Shown here: positions 41,625 to 49,048 of the stretch, one piece after another | Numbering within the stretch: position 1 is the first letter of the stretch | How the letters are laid out: each line of letters starts with the position of its first letter | Source of the DNA: Oscillospiraceae bacterium | GTDB lineage: Bacteria; Bacillota; Clostridia; Oscillospirales; Oscillospiraceae | Direction of reading: 5' to 3' | Length of the DNA: 56,333 nt | Assembly (NCBI GenBank): GCA_017397835.1 | Contig: JAFQHV010000005.1 | Coordinates: 1 to 56,333 of the forward strand | Made by a program: the position numbers and the translations under genes | Notes under the pieces: model-generated | Database searches by the model: none | What the model was told of the DNA's origin: nothing | What the model saw: the letters and a program-made list of their open reading frames with translations, nothing else

Positions 41625-42641
41625 ATGGCTGGGCGCAGAGTACAGTACCACCGGAAGCGGCAAAATCCGCTGATTCGGTTTGTCAAAAGTCTATACTGGA
41701 TCGCAGTAGTGCTTTCCGCTCTGATCGTGGCAGCGTTCCTGCTGTGGAAGCTGTTTGTCCCCGCACCCAAGGCGCCGGAGATCCCGGGGCAGGAGGACGT
41801 ATCCGTCATGGGTGATTTGCAGCAGGGCCCCGAGCGCCGAGATCTGTGCTATACCTTCCTGCTGATGGGTACCGACGACGGAAACGGCAACGCGGACACC
41901 CTGATGGCGGCTACCTATGACGTCGCCAACCAAAGGGTGGGTGTGGTGTCCATCCCCCGGGATACCATCGTGGACCGGACGTGGAGCCGTTACCCCAAGA
42001 TCAACGGTGCCTACAGCGGCGGCAACGTGGACCGAGTCCGGCAGGAGGTCAGTCACCTGCTGGGCATCCCCATTGACTTTTACGTTAAGGTGAACATCAA
42101 GGCGTTCGTAGAACTGGTGGACGAGGTCGGCGGCGTGGACTTCAACGTACCCGTTGACATGGATTACGATGATCCGTGGCAGAACCTGTCTATCCACTAT
42201 AAAAAAGGTATGCAGCACCTGACCGGCCAGCAGGCGCTGGAGGTGGTGCGGTTCCGCCACAACAACGATCTGTCCGGTTACTCCGATACCGGGCGGACCC
42301 GGACCCAGCAGCAGATGATACAGGCGGTGGCGCAAAAGGTGCTGTCCTGGGGCAGCGTTGCAAAAATCAAGCCCTTTTTGGACATCTGCATGGAGCACGT
42401 TGATACCGACCTGACGGCGGCGGAGCTGCTGTACTTTGCCGGACAGGCCCTGTATCTGGACGTGGGCAGCGATGTGGCCACGACCACCCTGACCGGCCGG
42501 ACCGATGCCACCCACAACGGCTACAAGTGGTGCGTAGAGCTGGATAAGGAGCAGACGTTGCAGGATATCAACGACCTGCTCAATCCCTATACCACCCCGG
42601 TTACCGACGAAATGGCACATATTGTGACGGCAAACGGGTGA
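41625..42641 (+). CDS. LytR-CpsA-Psr (LCP) family wall-polymer transferase
   Basis: The 338-residue protein has a cytoplasmic basic tail, one transmembrane helix (IAVVLSALIVAAFLLWKLF, about 26-45) and an external LCP domain. Its motifs are LLMGTDDGNGNADTLMAATYD, VVSIPRDTIVD, KINGAYSGGNVDRV and FRHNND...DTGRTRTQQQ, with the conserved Asp and Arg residues that bind the polyprenyl pyrophosphate. LCP enzymes attach teichoic acid or capsule-type polymers to peptidoglycan. That activity fits the neighbouring SLH protein, because SLH domains need a wall polymer. AGGAGG lies 6 nt before ATG 41625. A gap of 37 nt precedes the next gene, probably in the same transcript. Confidence 0.93.
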   Translation: MAGRRVQYHRKRQNPLIRFVKSLYWIAVVLSALIVAAFLLWKLFVPAPKAPEIPGQEDVSVMGDLQQGPERRDLCYTFLLMGTDDGNGNADTLMAATYDVANQRVGVVSIPRDTIVDRTWSRYPKINGAYSGGNVDRVRQEVSHLLGIPIDFYVKVNIKAFVELVDEVGGVDFNVPVDMDYDDPWQNLSIHYKKGMQHLTGQQALEVVRFRHNNDLSGYSDTGRTRTQQQMIQAVAQKVLSWGSVAKIKPFLDICMEHVDTDLTAAELLYFAGQALYLDVGSDVATTTLTGRTDATHNGYKWCVELDKEQTLQDINDLLNPYTTPVTDEMAHIVTANG

Positions 42642-42678
42642 TAAGGGAGATATAGAGAATATACGGAGGATGATAATC

Positions 42679-43374
42679 ATGAGCGAACTGCAGAGCAACC
42701 CCGGCAAGCAGGCCGTGCGCACCGTGGACGGTGTGGACTGGCTGCGCCTGCCCATCAAGACCTGCCTGATCACCAACGAGCACGACATGAAAAACATCGT
42801 GGACGAGTATGCCAAGCCCCACCTGCAGGCGGGGGACGTGCTGTTCATCTCCGAGAAAGCGGTGGCCTGCACCCAGAGCCGCGCCATCTTCATGGAGGAC
42901 ATCAAGCCCCGCAAGCTGGCGGTCAAGCTGAGCAACCACGTGACCAAGACTCCCCACGGTATCGGTCTGGGCATTCCCGAGACCATGGAGATGGCTCTGC
43001 GTGAGTGCGGTACGGTGCGTATTCTGTTTGCGGCGTTCTGCTCCGTCATCGGCAAGCTGCTGGGGCAGAAAGGTTGGTTCTATATGGTGGCCGGGCCCAA
43101 GGCCCGCGGCATCGACGGCCCCACCCACGGCACCATTCCTCCCTATGACCGCTGCGTGGTGCTGGCTCCCGCCGCACCCGGCAAGGTGGCCAAGGAACTG
43201 GCGGCTCATCTGGGCAACGAGGTGGCCATCGTGGACATCAACGACTTGGGCGCCAACATTTTGGGCTGGTCCAGCAAGGCACTGAAAAAGCAGCCTTTGG
43301 AGCAGATCTTGGGCGACAACCCCCTGGGTCAGGGCGGCGAATGCACCCCCATGGGCATTATCCGAAAGGCGTAA
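42679..43374 (+). CDS. F420-0:gamma-glutamyl ligase (CofE)-like protein
   Basis: The 231-residue protein has the CofE-type start WLRLPIKTCLITNEHDM and a GDVLFISEKAVACTQ motif, plus GPTHGTIPPYDRCVVLAP. CofE adds glutamates to coenzyme F420 in archaea and actinomycetes, but fermentative Clostridia usually do not make F420, and these homologues are uncharacterised amide or acid-amino ligases. ATG 42679 has GGAGG 9 nt upstream; an ATG at 42670 is less well placed. It seems to be co-transcribed with the LCP gene, and a terminator follows. Confidence 0.75.
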   Translation: MSELQSNPGKQAVRTVDGVDWLRLPIKTCLITNEHDMKNIVDEYAKPHLQAGDVLFISEKAVACTQSRAIFMEDIKPRKLAVKLSNHVTKTPHGIGLGIPETMEMALRECGTVRILFAAFCSVIGKLLGQKGWFYMVAGPKARGIDGPTHGTIPPYDRCVVLAPAAPGKVAKELAAHLGNEVAIVDINDLGANILGWSSKALKKQPLEQILGDNPLGQGGECTPMGIIRKA

Positions 43375-43380
43375 AAGACA

Positions 43381-43420
43381 AAAAAGGCACCCCATTCCTT
43401 ATGGAACGGGGTGCCTTTTT
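43381..43420 (+). terminator. terminator after the CofE-like gene
   Basis: AAAAAGGCACCCC and GGGGTGCCTTTTT form the outer stem (one A/C mismatch further in), with TTCC/GGAA closing a 4-nt loop. It ends in six Ts. Confidence 0.88.
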
Positions 43421-43925
43421 TGCGGGGCGGGGGATATTCCGCCTCCGGGCGGGTGTCTTTTGTAGCGCCACAAAAGACACGAAAAAGGCGCATAGAAACC
43501 CATGGTTTCTATGTATTTCCTTTGGGCAGTATCCGTGGGGTCACATCCATACGGTCGGCGGTCCCCTCTGACTCGTTCAGCGCCGATTAGGTTGCCGCAC
43601 TTTGTGCCCTATGCAAATCGTCTCGTCTATCGAACTCCCGCCGACTTGCACAGCGTGAACGAAATACCCACCGCAGCAGGCGTATTTGCGCGATAGGGGT
43701 GAAATCCGATTGAATGAACGAGGGCGGCAGCCTAAAAAAGCAGCGTGGTGTCGTCATCGGTGCGCCGGACGCAGGGAACACCTGCCGCTTACGAGTTGTT
43801 CTCTATGGGGTCTGGGGTGCAGACAGTATGTGACACAGGCGCTTGCGCTAAGTCACATTTGCTGGCAAACCCCGGTGGCGTTTTGGGTGCTTTGCCGCCG
43901 CGGGCAAAGCACCTCGCCCAGCAGG
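43421..43925. repeat. hairpin-rich non-coding stretch
   Basis: No gene is supported in about 500 nt between convergent transcripts. Several inverted repeats are visible: 43453-43463 with 43470-43480 (11 bp), 43491-43500 with 43504-43513 (10 bp), 43828-43834 with 43852-43858 and 43887-43896 with 43903-43912 (10 bp). Its base pattern differs from neighbouring genes, and short frames on both strands look accidental. It could be a decayed repeat element or a structured RNA. I see no transposase or tRNA-like part. Confidence 0.6.
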
Positions 43926-43960
43926 GCGAAAAACGCCCCCGTTCCGTACGGAACGGGGGG
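43926..43960 (-). terminator. terminator of the yfbR-ACT-UPF0210-proX operon
   Basis: The minus strand reads a GC-rich palindrome (CCCCCGTTCC and GGAACGGGGG around GTAC) followed by CGTTTTTC. It lies 9-40 nt past the proX stop. Confidence 0.85.
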
Positions 43961-43968
43961 ATTTTACG

Positions 43969-44520
43969 TTACGCTTCTTCAATGGGCAGGTCCACCACCA
44001 CGGGTTCGTGGCCGGTGGCGGCGGTGAAGTTCAGCAGGTCCGACCGGGTCAGGCGCAGGGTGGAACGGGACAGGCCGGGGTGGGCGCTGATGTATTCGTC
44101 CTCCAGCAGGGGCTTGTCGATGACCAGCTGCACCTGATGCCCGGTGTCGAACAGCAGCTCCAGCGCGGAGACCGAGCCGGGGACGGTGTGCAAAAGGTCC
44201 GCCATGTGTCCCTCGTCGGCAAAGGACAGCCGGGCGCAGCCCAGCTGGGCGGAGAGGAACTTGGTCTTGAAGGGCTTGTCCCCCCGCATCAGCAGCAGGT
44301 AGAACTGGGTCTGCTGCCGGTTGCAGAGAAAGAGGTTCTTGCAGATGGGGGCGCCCAGCTTGCCCTCAATGAGCAGGCAGTCCTCCATGGTGTCGGCGTG
44401 GTCGTGGTCCACCCGCAGGTAGGGGATGGACAGCTCGTCCAGCTTGTCGTAAATGGCCTCCTCCGCCGGGGTGCGGGTGTCGGCGGGGCGGCCGGTGTAG
44501 ATGTTGGGGTCGATGTACAT
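43969..44520 (-). CDS. prolyl-tRNA editing protein (ProX/YbaK-type deacylase)
   Basis: The 183-residue protein has the YbaK/aaRS-associated editing fold: YLRVDHDHADTMEDC near residue 35-49, GAPICKNLFLCNR (the conserved Lys-Asn-Leu strand near 60), and GSVSALELLFDTGHQVQLVIDKPLLE. Such stand-alone ProX proteins clear Ala-tRNA(Pro) or related errors. It is the last gene of a four-gene minus-strand operon, 10 nt after the UPF0210 gene. Confidence 0.85.
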   Translation of the reverse strand: MYIDPNIYTGRPADTRTPAEEAIYDKLDELSIPYLRVDHDHADTMEDCLLIEGKLGAPICKNLFLCNRQQTQFYLLLMRGDKPFKTKFLSAQLGCARLSFADEGHMADLLHTVPGSVSALELLFDTGHQVQLVIDKPLLEDEYISAHPGLSRSTLRLTRSDLLNFTAATGHEPVVVDLPIEEA

Positions 44521-44530
44521 GGCGGTGACC

Positions 44531-45889
44531 TCAGTTCTTCAAACTCTGCATGGGGGCGGGGATGCGGCCGCCGCGGGCGATGAAGTCGGTGGAAGAACCG
44601 GGGTGGACGGGCATGACGGGGGCGCTGCCCAGCAGGCCGCCGAACTCCACGCTGTCCCCCACCTTGCAGCCGGGGGCGGGGATGATGCGCACGGCGGTGG
44701 TCTTGGAGTTGACCATGCCGATGGCCGCCTCGTCGGCGATGATAGCGGAGATGGTCTCGGCACTGGTGTCGCCGGGAACGGCGATCATATCAAGGCCCAC
44801 GGAACACACGCAGGTCATGGCTTCCAGTTTGTCCAGAGTCAGCACACCGGAGCTGGCCGCGGCGATCATACCCTCGTCCTCGCTGACGGGGATAAAGGCG
44901 CCGGACAGACCGCCCACGTGGGAGGAGGCCATGACGCCGCCCTTCTTGACCGCGTCGTTGAGCAGAGCGAGAGCGGCGGTGGTACCGTGGATACCGCAGG
45001 TCTCCAGACCCATTTCCTCCAAGATCCGGGCCACGCTGTCGCCCACGGCGGGGGTGGGGGCAAGGGACAGGTCCACGATACCGAAGGGGACGCCCAGACG
45101 GCGGCTGGCCTCTTGAGCCACCAGCTGACCCATGCGGGTGATGCGGAAGGCGGTCTTTTTCACGGTCTCGGCCACCACGTCAAAGGGCTGGCCCTTGACG
45201 GACTGCAGGGCGTGGTACACCACGCCGGGGCCGGACACGCCCACGTTGATGACCCGCTCCCCCTCGCCAACGCCGTGGAAGGCGCCGGCCATGAAGGGGT
45301 TATCCTCCACCGCGTTGCAGAACACCACCAGCTTGGCGCAGCCGAAGCCGCGGGTGTCGGCGGTGCGGTCGGCCAGGTCCTTGATGGTGCGGCCCATGAG
45401 AGCCACGGCATCCATGTCGATGCCCGCCTTGGTGGAGCCCACGTTGACACTGCCGCAGACGATGTCGGTGGTGGACAGCGCCTCGGGAATGGAGTGGATG
45501 AGGGTACGGTCGGCCTCGGTCATGCCCTTTTGCACCAGGGCGGAGAAGCCGCCGATGAAGTTAACACCGCAGGTCTTTGCCGCCCGGTCCATGGCCTGAG
45601 CAAAGGGGGCGTAGTTGTCCGTGCGGCTGGCGGCGGCCACCAGAGAGATGGGGGTGACGGAGATGCGCTTGTTGACGATGGGGATGCCGAATTCCCGCTC
45701 GATAGCCTCGCCGGTGGCTACGAGCTTTTCCGCATCCCGGGTGATCTTGTCATAAACATTGTCACAGGCGACCTTGACCTCACTGTGGGCACAGGACAGC
45801 AGGCTGATGCCCATGGTAATGGTGCGCACGTCCAGGTGCTGCTGGTCGATCATGCGGATGGTCTGCAGAATTTCGTGCTGGTTGAGCAT
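44531..45889 (-). CDS. UPF0210/DUF711 family protein
   Basis: The 452-residue protein matches the UPF0210 (PFL) family: it has [23 protein letters not shown] near the start, [16 protein letters not shown], and [21 protein letters not shown] and a Gly/Ser-rich C-terminus. The family is widespread in anaerobes. No reaction is proven for it. The gene follows an ACT-domain gene by 15 nt, the typical pairing (ACT regulator UPF0237 + UPF0210). Together they may sense an amino acid. Confidence 0.88.
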   Translation of the reverse strand: MLNQHEILQTIRMIDQQHLDVRTITMGISLLSCAHSEVKVACDNVYDKITRDAEKLVATGEAIEREFGIPIVNKRISVTPISLVAAASRTDNYAPFAQAMDRAAKTCGVNFIGGFSALVQKGMTEADRTLIHSIPEALSTTDIVCGSVNVGSTKAGIDMDAVALMGRTIKDLADRTADTRGFGCAKLVVFCNAVEDNPFMAGAFHGVGEGERVINVGVSGPGVVYHALQSVKGQPFDVVAETVKKTAFRITRMGQLVAQEASRRLGVPFGIVDLSLAPTPAVGDSVARILEEMGLETCGIHGTTAALALLNDAVKKGGVMASSHVGGLSGAFIPVSEDEGMIAAASSGVLTLDKLEAMTCVCSVGLDMIAVPGDTSAETISAIIADEAAIGMVNSKTTAVRIIPAPGCKVGDSVEFGGLLGSAPVMPVHPGSSTDFIARGGRIPAPMQSLKN

Positions 45890-45904
45890 GGCAGGTCACC
45901 TCAC

Positions 45905-46174
45905 TTAAATTCTGTGCATCGCATTGAAGATGTCCTCCCGCTGGATGCGGATGGACAGGCCGCGGGCCTGACCGGCCTTGTCCAGCAGGTCGGCGATGTC
46001 GCCCAAAGGCAGGCTGCAGGCGGAGGTGTCCACCAGCATGACCATGGTGAAGTTCTCCTGCAGGACGGTCTGGGTGATGTCCAGAATGTTGATGCTGTGT
46101 TCGGCTAGCAGGGTGCACACGGCGGCGATGATGCCCACCTGATCCTTGCCGATGACGGTGACGATTGCTTTCAT
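45905..46174 (-). CDS. ACT-domain protein (UPF0237)
   Basis: The 89-residue protein is essentially one ACT domain with TVIGKDQVGIIAAVCTLLAE (residues 6-25) and NILDITQTVLQENFTMVMLVD, resembling GcvR-like small ACT proteins. ACT domains bind amino acids and regulate partners. It overlaps neither gene but lies 12 nt downstream of yfbR and 15 nt upstream of the UPF0210 gene. The pair is conserved in Gram-positives. Confidence 0.9.
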   Translation of the reverse strand: MKAIVTVIGKDQVGIIAAVCTLLAEHSINILDITQTVLQENFTMVMLVDTSACSLPLGDIADLLDKAGQARGLSIRIQREDIFNAMHRI

Positions 46175-46186
46175 AATGACTCTCCT

Positions 46187-46765
46187 TTATTTGTTCAGTT
46201 CGTCCAAAGTCAGCTCAAAGCCGGGCAGGAAATGCTCGGTAAAATACTTCAGGGCGGGGATGGGGCTGCGGTTCAGGGCGGCGAAGGTCTGCTCCTTGGC
46301 CAGGCGGAACTCGGCGTTGCCGGCCTTGACTTCTTCCACGCATTTGAGGTAGGCGGACAGCTTGTCCGCCGCCTTGACCAGGGCGTGGATCTCCGGGTCG
46401 GAGATGGCCACCGCCGGCTCGAAGTCGGCCCGCAGCTCCTCCGGCAGCATGGACAGCAGCTTTTGCTCCGCCATGGACTCCACCTGCTTATAGGCGGCCT
46501 GAATGTCCGGGTTGTCGTACTTGATGGGGGTGGGCATATCGCCGGTCAAAATCTCACTGGCATCGTGGTACAGCGCGGCCACCGCCACCCGGCCGGGGTC
46601 CACCTGACCGCCGTAGAAGCGGTTTTGGATGACGGCCAGAGCGTGGGCCAGCACGGCCACCTGATGAGAGTGTTCCTGAATGTTCTCGGCCACAGTGTTG
46701 CGCATCAGACCCCAGCGGTTGATGTATTTCATGCGGGACAGCATGGCAAAAAAATGATGGGACAT
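46187..46765 (-). CDS. yfbR: HD-domain 5'-deoxynucleotidase (YfbR-like)
   Basis: The 192-residue protein has the HD phosphohydrolase pattern: NIQEHSHQVAVLAHALAV (first His pair, about residues 28-45), ALYHDASEILTGDMPTPIKY (HD pair, about 63-82) and KAADKLSAYLKCVEEV (last Asp). It matches YfbR, which removes phosphate from deoxyribonucleoside 5'-monophosphates. ATG 46765 follows AAAGGAGG. It is first in the operon, transcribed from a sigma-A-type promoter just upstream. Confidence 0.9.
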   Translation of the reverse strand: MSHHFFAMLSRMKYINRWGLMRNTVAENIQEHSHQVAVLAHALAVIQNRFYGGQVDPGRVAVAALYHDASEILTGDMPTPIKYDNPDIQAAYKQVESMAEQKLLSMLPEELRADFEPAVAISDPEIHALVKAADKLSAYLKCVEEVKAGNAEFRLAKEQTFAALNRSPIPALKYFTEHFLPGFELTLDELNK

Positions 46766-46791
46766 GGCAAGTCCTCCTTTATGTACAGAAG

Positions 46792-46820
46792 ATTGTACCA
46801 CAAGGGGGAGGTTGTGTAAA
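46792..46820 (-). promoter_or_regulatory. predicted promoter of the yfbR operon
   Basis: On the minus strand TTTACA (46815-46820) and TACAAT (46792-46797) are 17 bp apart. Confidence 0.65.
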
Positions 46821-46823
46821 CCG

Positions 46824-46862
46824 AAAAAGCGCAAAAAGCGGCGTGTCCTGCCGACACGCCGC
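46824..46862 (-). terminator. terminator of the XRE-family gene
   Basis: On the minus strand GCGGCGTGTC (46853-46862 complement) pairs with its partner at 46838-46847 around a 5-nt loop, followed by GCTTTTTGCGCTTTTT. It lies 10 nt after the XRE-gene stop and just upstream of the yfbR promoter. Confidence 0.85.
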
Positions 46863-46871
46863 GGGATCGAT

Positions 46872-47546
46872 TTACTTTTTGCGCCGCAGCCAAAGCCGCA
46901 GGGTGAAAAACACGAGCGTCAGGGTCAGCAACCCCCGGGCCAGGGCGATGAAAATACCGATGAAAGAGGAGATTCCGATCAGCCCCGTATGGGACAAATG
47001 CAGCAGCAGCATATGGAACGCGATGGGGAGATTGAGCGGTGTGGCGGTCCAGTAGGGGTTGAAGATGAGGTAACCCAATCCGGCCAGCACCCAGCCGCAG
47101 AGGAGCCACGGATGTTTTTTTGCCAGCACCAACGGCAGACCCAGCACGACCATGGAAAGACCCGGGATGAGCAGCCCTGCGGTGATAGCAAAGGTCAGCA
47201 GGGCGGTGATGCCGCCCAGCACCATCAGGAGAATGCCGGTGATCTGGGCGGGGGTCAGACCGGGGCGCCGTTCCACGTATACGACCTGCGGTTCCGGGGC
47301 GGGATGGGGCAACTCCGGCTCCGGGGTGGGCTGGGGTGATTCCGGAGCGGCAGTTTCCCGCACCAGCTCGTCCACCGTGACCCCGAACAGGTCGGCCAGC
47401 CTGATGATCTTATCCAGGTCGGGCACCGACTGGCCGGTCTCCCACTTGCTGACCGATTGGCGGGATACCTCCAGCCGTTCAGCCAGCTCCCCCTGGGACA
47501 GTTCTTGTTCGGTGCGCAGTTTCAATATCTTCTCGGGCAGAGTCAT
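46872..47546 (-). CDS. XRE-family regulator fused to a membrane domain
   Basis: The 224-residue protein starts with an XRE/Cro helix-turn-helix: SQGELAERLEVSRQSVSKWE (residues 17-36), and the ADLFGVTVDELVR end of the domain. A proline/glutamate-rich linker follows (about 68-92). Residues 98-224 hold four to five hydrophobic helices (ITGILLMVLGGITALLTFAI and others), ending in LRRKK. Such fusions probably respond to membrane or envelope signals. A perfect half-site palindrome TTATAC/GTATAA overlaps its own -10 box. The trigger is unknown. Confidence 0.88.
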   Translation of the reverse strand: MTLPEKILKLRTEQELSQGELAERLEVSRQSVSKWETGQSVPDLDKIIRLADLFGVTVDELVRETAAPESPQPTPEPELPHPAPEPQVVYVERRPGLTPAQITGILLMVLGGITALLTFAITAGLLIPGLSMVVLGLPLVLAKKHPWLLCGWVLAGLGYLIFNPYWTATPLNLPIAFHMLLLHLSHTGLIGISSFIGIFIALARGLLTLTLVFFTLRLWLRRKK

Positions 47547-47572
47547 ACGACCGCCTCCTTTCTTCTGCGGTC

Positions 47573-47601
47573 ATTATACGGTATAAGGGCGAGGAACGCA
47601 A
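47573..47601 (-). promoter_or_regulatory. promoter of the XRE gene with overlapping palindrome
   Basis: On the minus strand TTGCGT (47596-47601) and TATAAT (47573-47578) have a 17-bp spacer. TTATAC-G-GTATAA (47574-47586) covers the -10 region and could be an autoregulatory operator. Confidence 0.6.
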
Positions 47602-47672
47602 CCAAGCGGGGTTGGAACTTGTGTCAACCGCCGGTTGCGGCGGAAAAATTGTGGCCGAACGCAGGCATTTTC

Positions 47673-47700
47673 TTGCAAAAACCGGGGGGTGTGGTATAAT
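47673..47700 (+). promoter_or_regulatory. predicted promoter of the nudF-walRKHI operon
   Basis: TTGCAA (47673-47678) and TATAAT (47695-47700) are separated by 16 bp and lie 33 nt before nudF. Confidence 0.8.
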
Positions 47701-47733
47701 GATAAAAGTAAACTTACGCAATGAGGTGAAGGT

Positions 47734-48270
47734 ATGGAACTGACGGAAAAGACCCTGTCCAGCCGGACGGAATTTGAAGGAAAAATCGTCAAGCTGACCG
47801 TGGACACCGTGGAACTGCCCAATGGAGAAACCGCCACCCGCGAGGTGGTGGGCCACCCCGGCGGCGTGTGCGTGCTGGCTCTGCTGGACGACGGCACGGT
47901 GCCCGTGGTGCGCCAGTTCCGCTATCCTCTTGGCCGCACCATGCTGGAACTGCCCGCCGGCAAGCTGGAGTACGGGGAGGAGCCCCGTCCCGCCGCCATC
48001 CGGGAACTGGGCGAGGAAGTGGGACTGAAACCGGGTGAGCTGACCGATATGGGGTTCATCTATGTGTCCCCCGGCTTCTGCAAGGAGAAGCTGTATATGT
48101 ATTTGGCACGGAACTGCACCGAAGTGCCCGTCCACCCGGACGAGGATGAGTTTTTGGAGATCGAATACCTGCCCTTCGATGAATTGGTGGAGCGGGTCGT
48201 GTCCGGGGAGATCCAGGACGGAAAGACCGTTGCCGCCACGTTGAAGACCAAGGTCCTGCTGGGCCTGTGA
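47734..48270 (+). CDS. nudF: ADP-ribose pyrophosphatase (Nudix, NudF-like)
   Basis: The 178-residue protein has an exact Nudix box at residues 76-98 (G76, E82, REL 90-92, EEVGL 94-98), preceded by RQFRYPLGRTMLELPAG, the ADP-ribose-type signature. The enzyme hydrolyses ADP-ribose and related compounds, clearing reactive sugar-nucleotides. It has its own promoter and a GAGGTGAAGG box. It starts the transcript that goes on to walR, 25 nt later, an uncommon gene pairing. Confidence 0.9.
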   Translation: MELTEKTLSSRTEFEGKIVKLTVDTVELPNGETATREVVGHPGGVCVLALLDDGTVPVVRQFRYPLGRTMLELPAGKLEYGEEPRPAAIRELGEEVGLKPGELTDMGFIYVSPGFCKEKLYMYLARNCTEVPVHPDEDEFLEIEYLPFDELVERVVSGEIQDGKTVAATLKTKVLLGL

Positions 48271-48295
48271 CAACACGGAAAAGGAGCGTTTGACC

Positions 48296-48997
48296 ATGGG
48301 AAAGACTATTTTGATCGTGGAAGACGAGACCAACATCGTGGATATCCTGTCCTTTCGACTGGAGCGGGAGGGCTATAACACCATCGAGGCTTACGACGGC
48401 CAGACCGGCCTGCAGCTGGCCCGGGAGCAGAACCCGGATCTGATTCTGCTGGATCTGATGCTGCCCCAAATGGACGGGTTTGAGGTGTGCCGCCGCCTGC
48501 GGGCCGACGGCAGCTCCATTCCCATCATCATGCTCACTGCCCGGGAGGAAGAGGCGGACAAGGTCATGGGTCTGGAGCTGGGCGCCGATGACTACATCAC
48601 CAAACCCTTTGCCATGGCGGAGCTGCTGGCCCGGGTCCGGGCCAACATCCGCCGCGCCGGGATGCCCACCCCCGGTGTGGAGCAGACCGACGGCAAGCGC
48701 ATGATGTTCGGCCGCATTACCATTGATACCGACCGCTGCGTGGTGGAGAAGGACGGCGTGGCTCTGGAGCTGACCCAGCGGGAGTATGACCTGGTGCGTT
48801 ATTTGGCCGCCCAGCCGGGCAAGGCCTTCTCCCGCGAGGCGCTGATGGAGAACGTGTGGAACTACGACGGCTACGTGGGCGACGTGCGCGGCGTGGACGT
48901 GGCAGTGCGCCGCCTGCGGGAAAAGCTGGAGGACGACCCCGCCAACCCCGCGTTCATCGTGACCCGCCGGGGTCTTGGCTATTTGTTCAACGCCTGA
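48296..48997 (+). CDS. walR: response regulator, WalR/YycF-like (OmpR family)
   Basis: The 233-residue protein has a receiver domain (1-120) with the acid pocket E9-D10, phosphoacceptor Asp53 (LILLDLMLP), LTAR and YITKPF (Lys near 103). A winged-helix DNA-binding domain follows (about 140-233) with TQREYDLVRYLAAQPGKAFSRE and RRLREKLEDDP, ending GLGYLF. It resembles WalR, which controls cell-wall hydrolases in Gram-positives. ATG 48296 has GGAG upstream; a TTG at 48290 is less likely. The kinase gene follows. Confidence 0.9.
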   Translation: MGKTILIVEDETNIVDILSFRLEREGYNTIEAYDGQTGLQLAREQNPDLILLDLMLPQMDGFEVCRRLRADGSSIPIIMLTAREEEADKVMGLELGADDYITKPFAMAELLARVRANIRRAGMPTPGVEQTDGKRMMFGRITIDTDRCVVEKDGVALELTQREYDLVRYLAAQPGKAFSREALMENVWNYDGYVGDVRGVDVAVRRLREKLEDDPANPAFIVTRRGLGYLFNA

Positions 48998-49048
48998 TAA
49001 TACGGCCCGGAAAGCGGACGGGCGGGAAAAGAAAGGGGGAGGGTCCCC

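Noticed and set aside
43421-43925. CRISPR array or insertion sequence in the hairpin-rich stretch
   Set aside because: There are no evenly spaced direct repeats, no transposase and no clear terminal inverted repeats with a target duplication.
43587-44027. Short frames in the hairpin-rich stretch (43587-43781 minus, 43686-44027 plus)
   Set aside because: They overlap hairpins, lack good ribosome binding sites and yield unrecognised, basic products. They look accidental.
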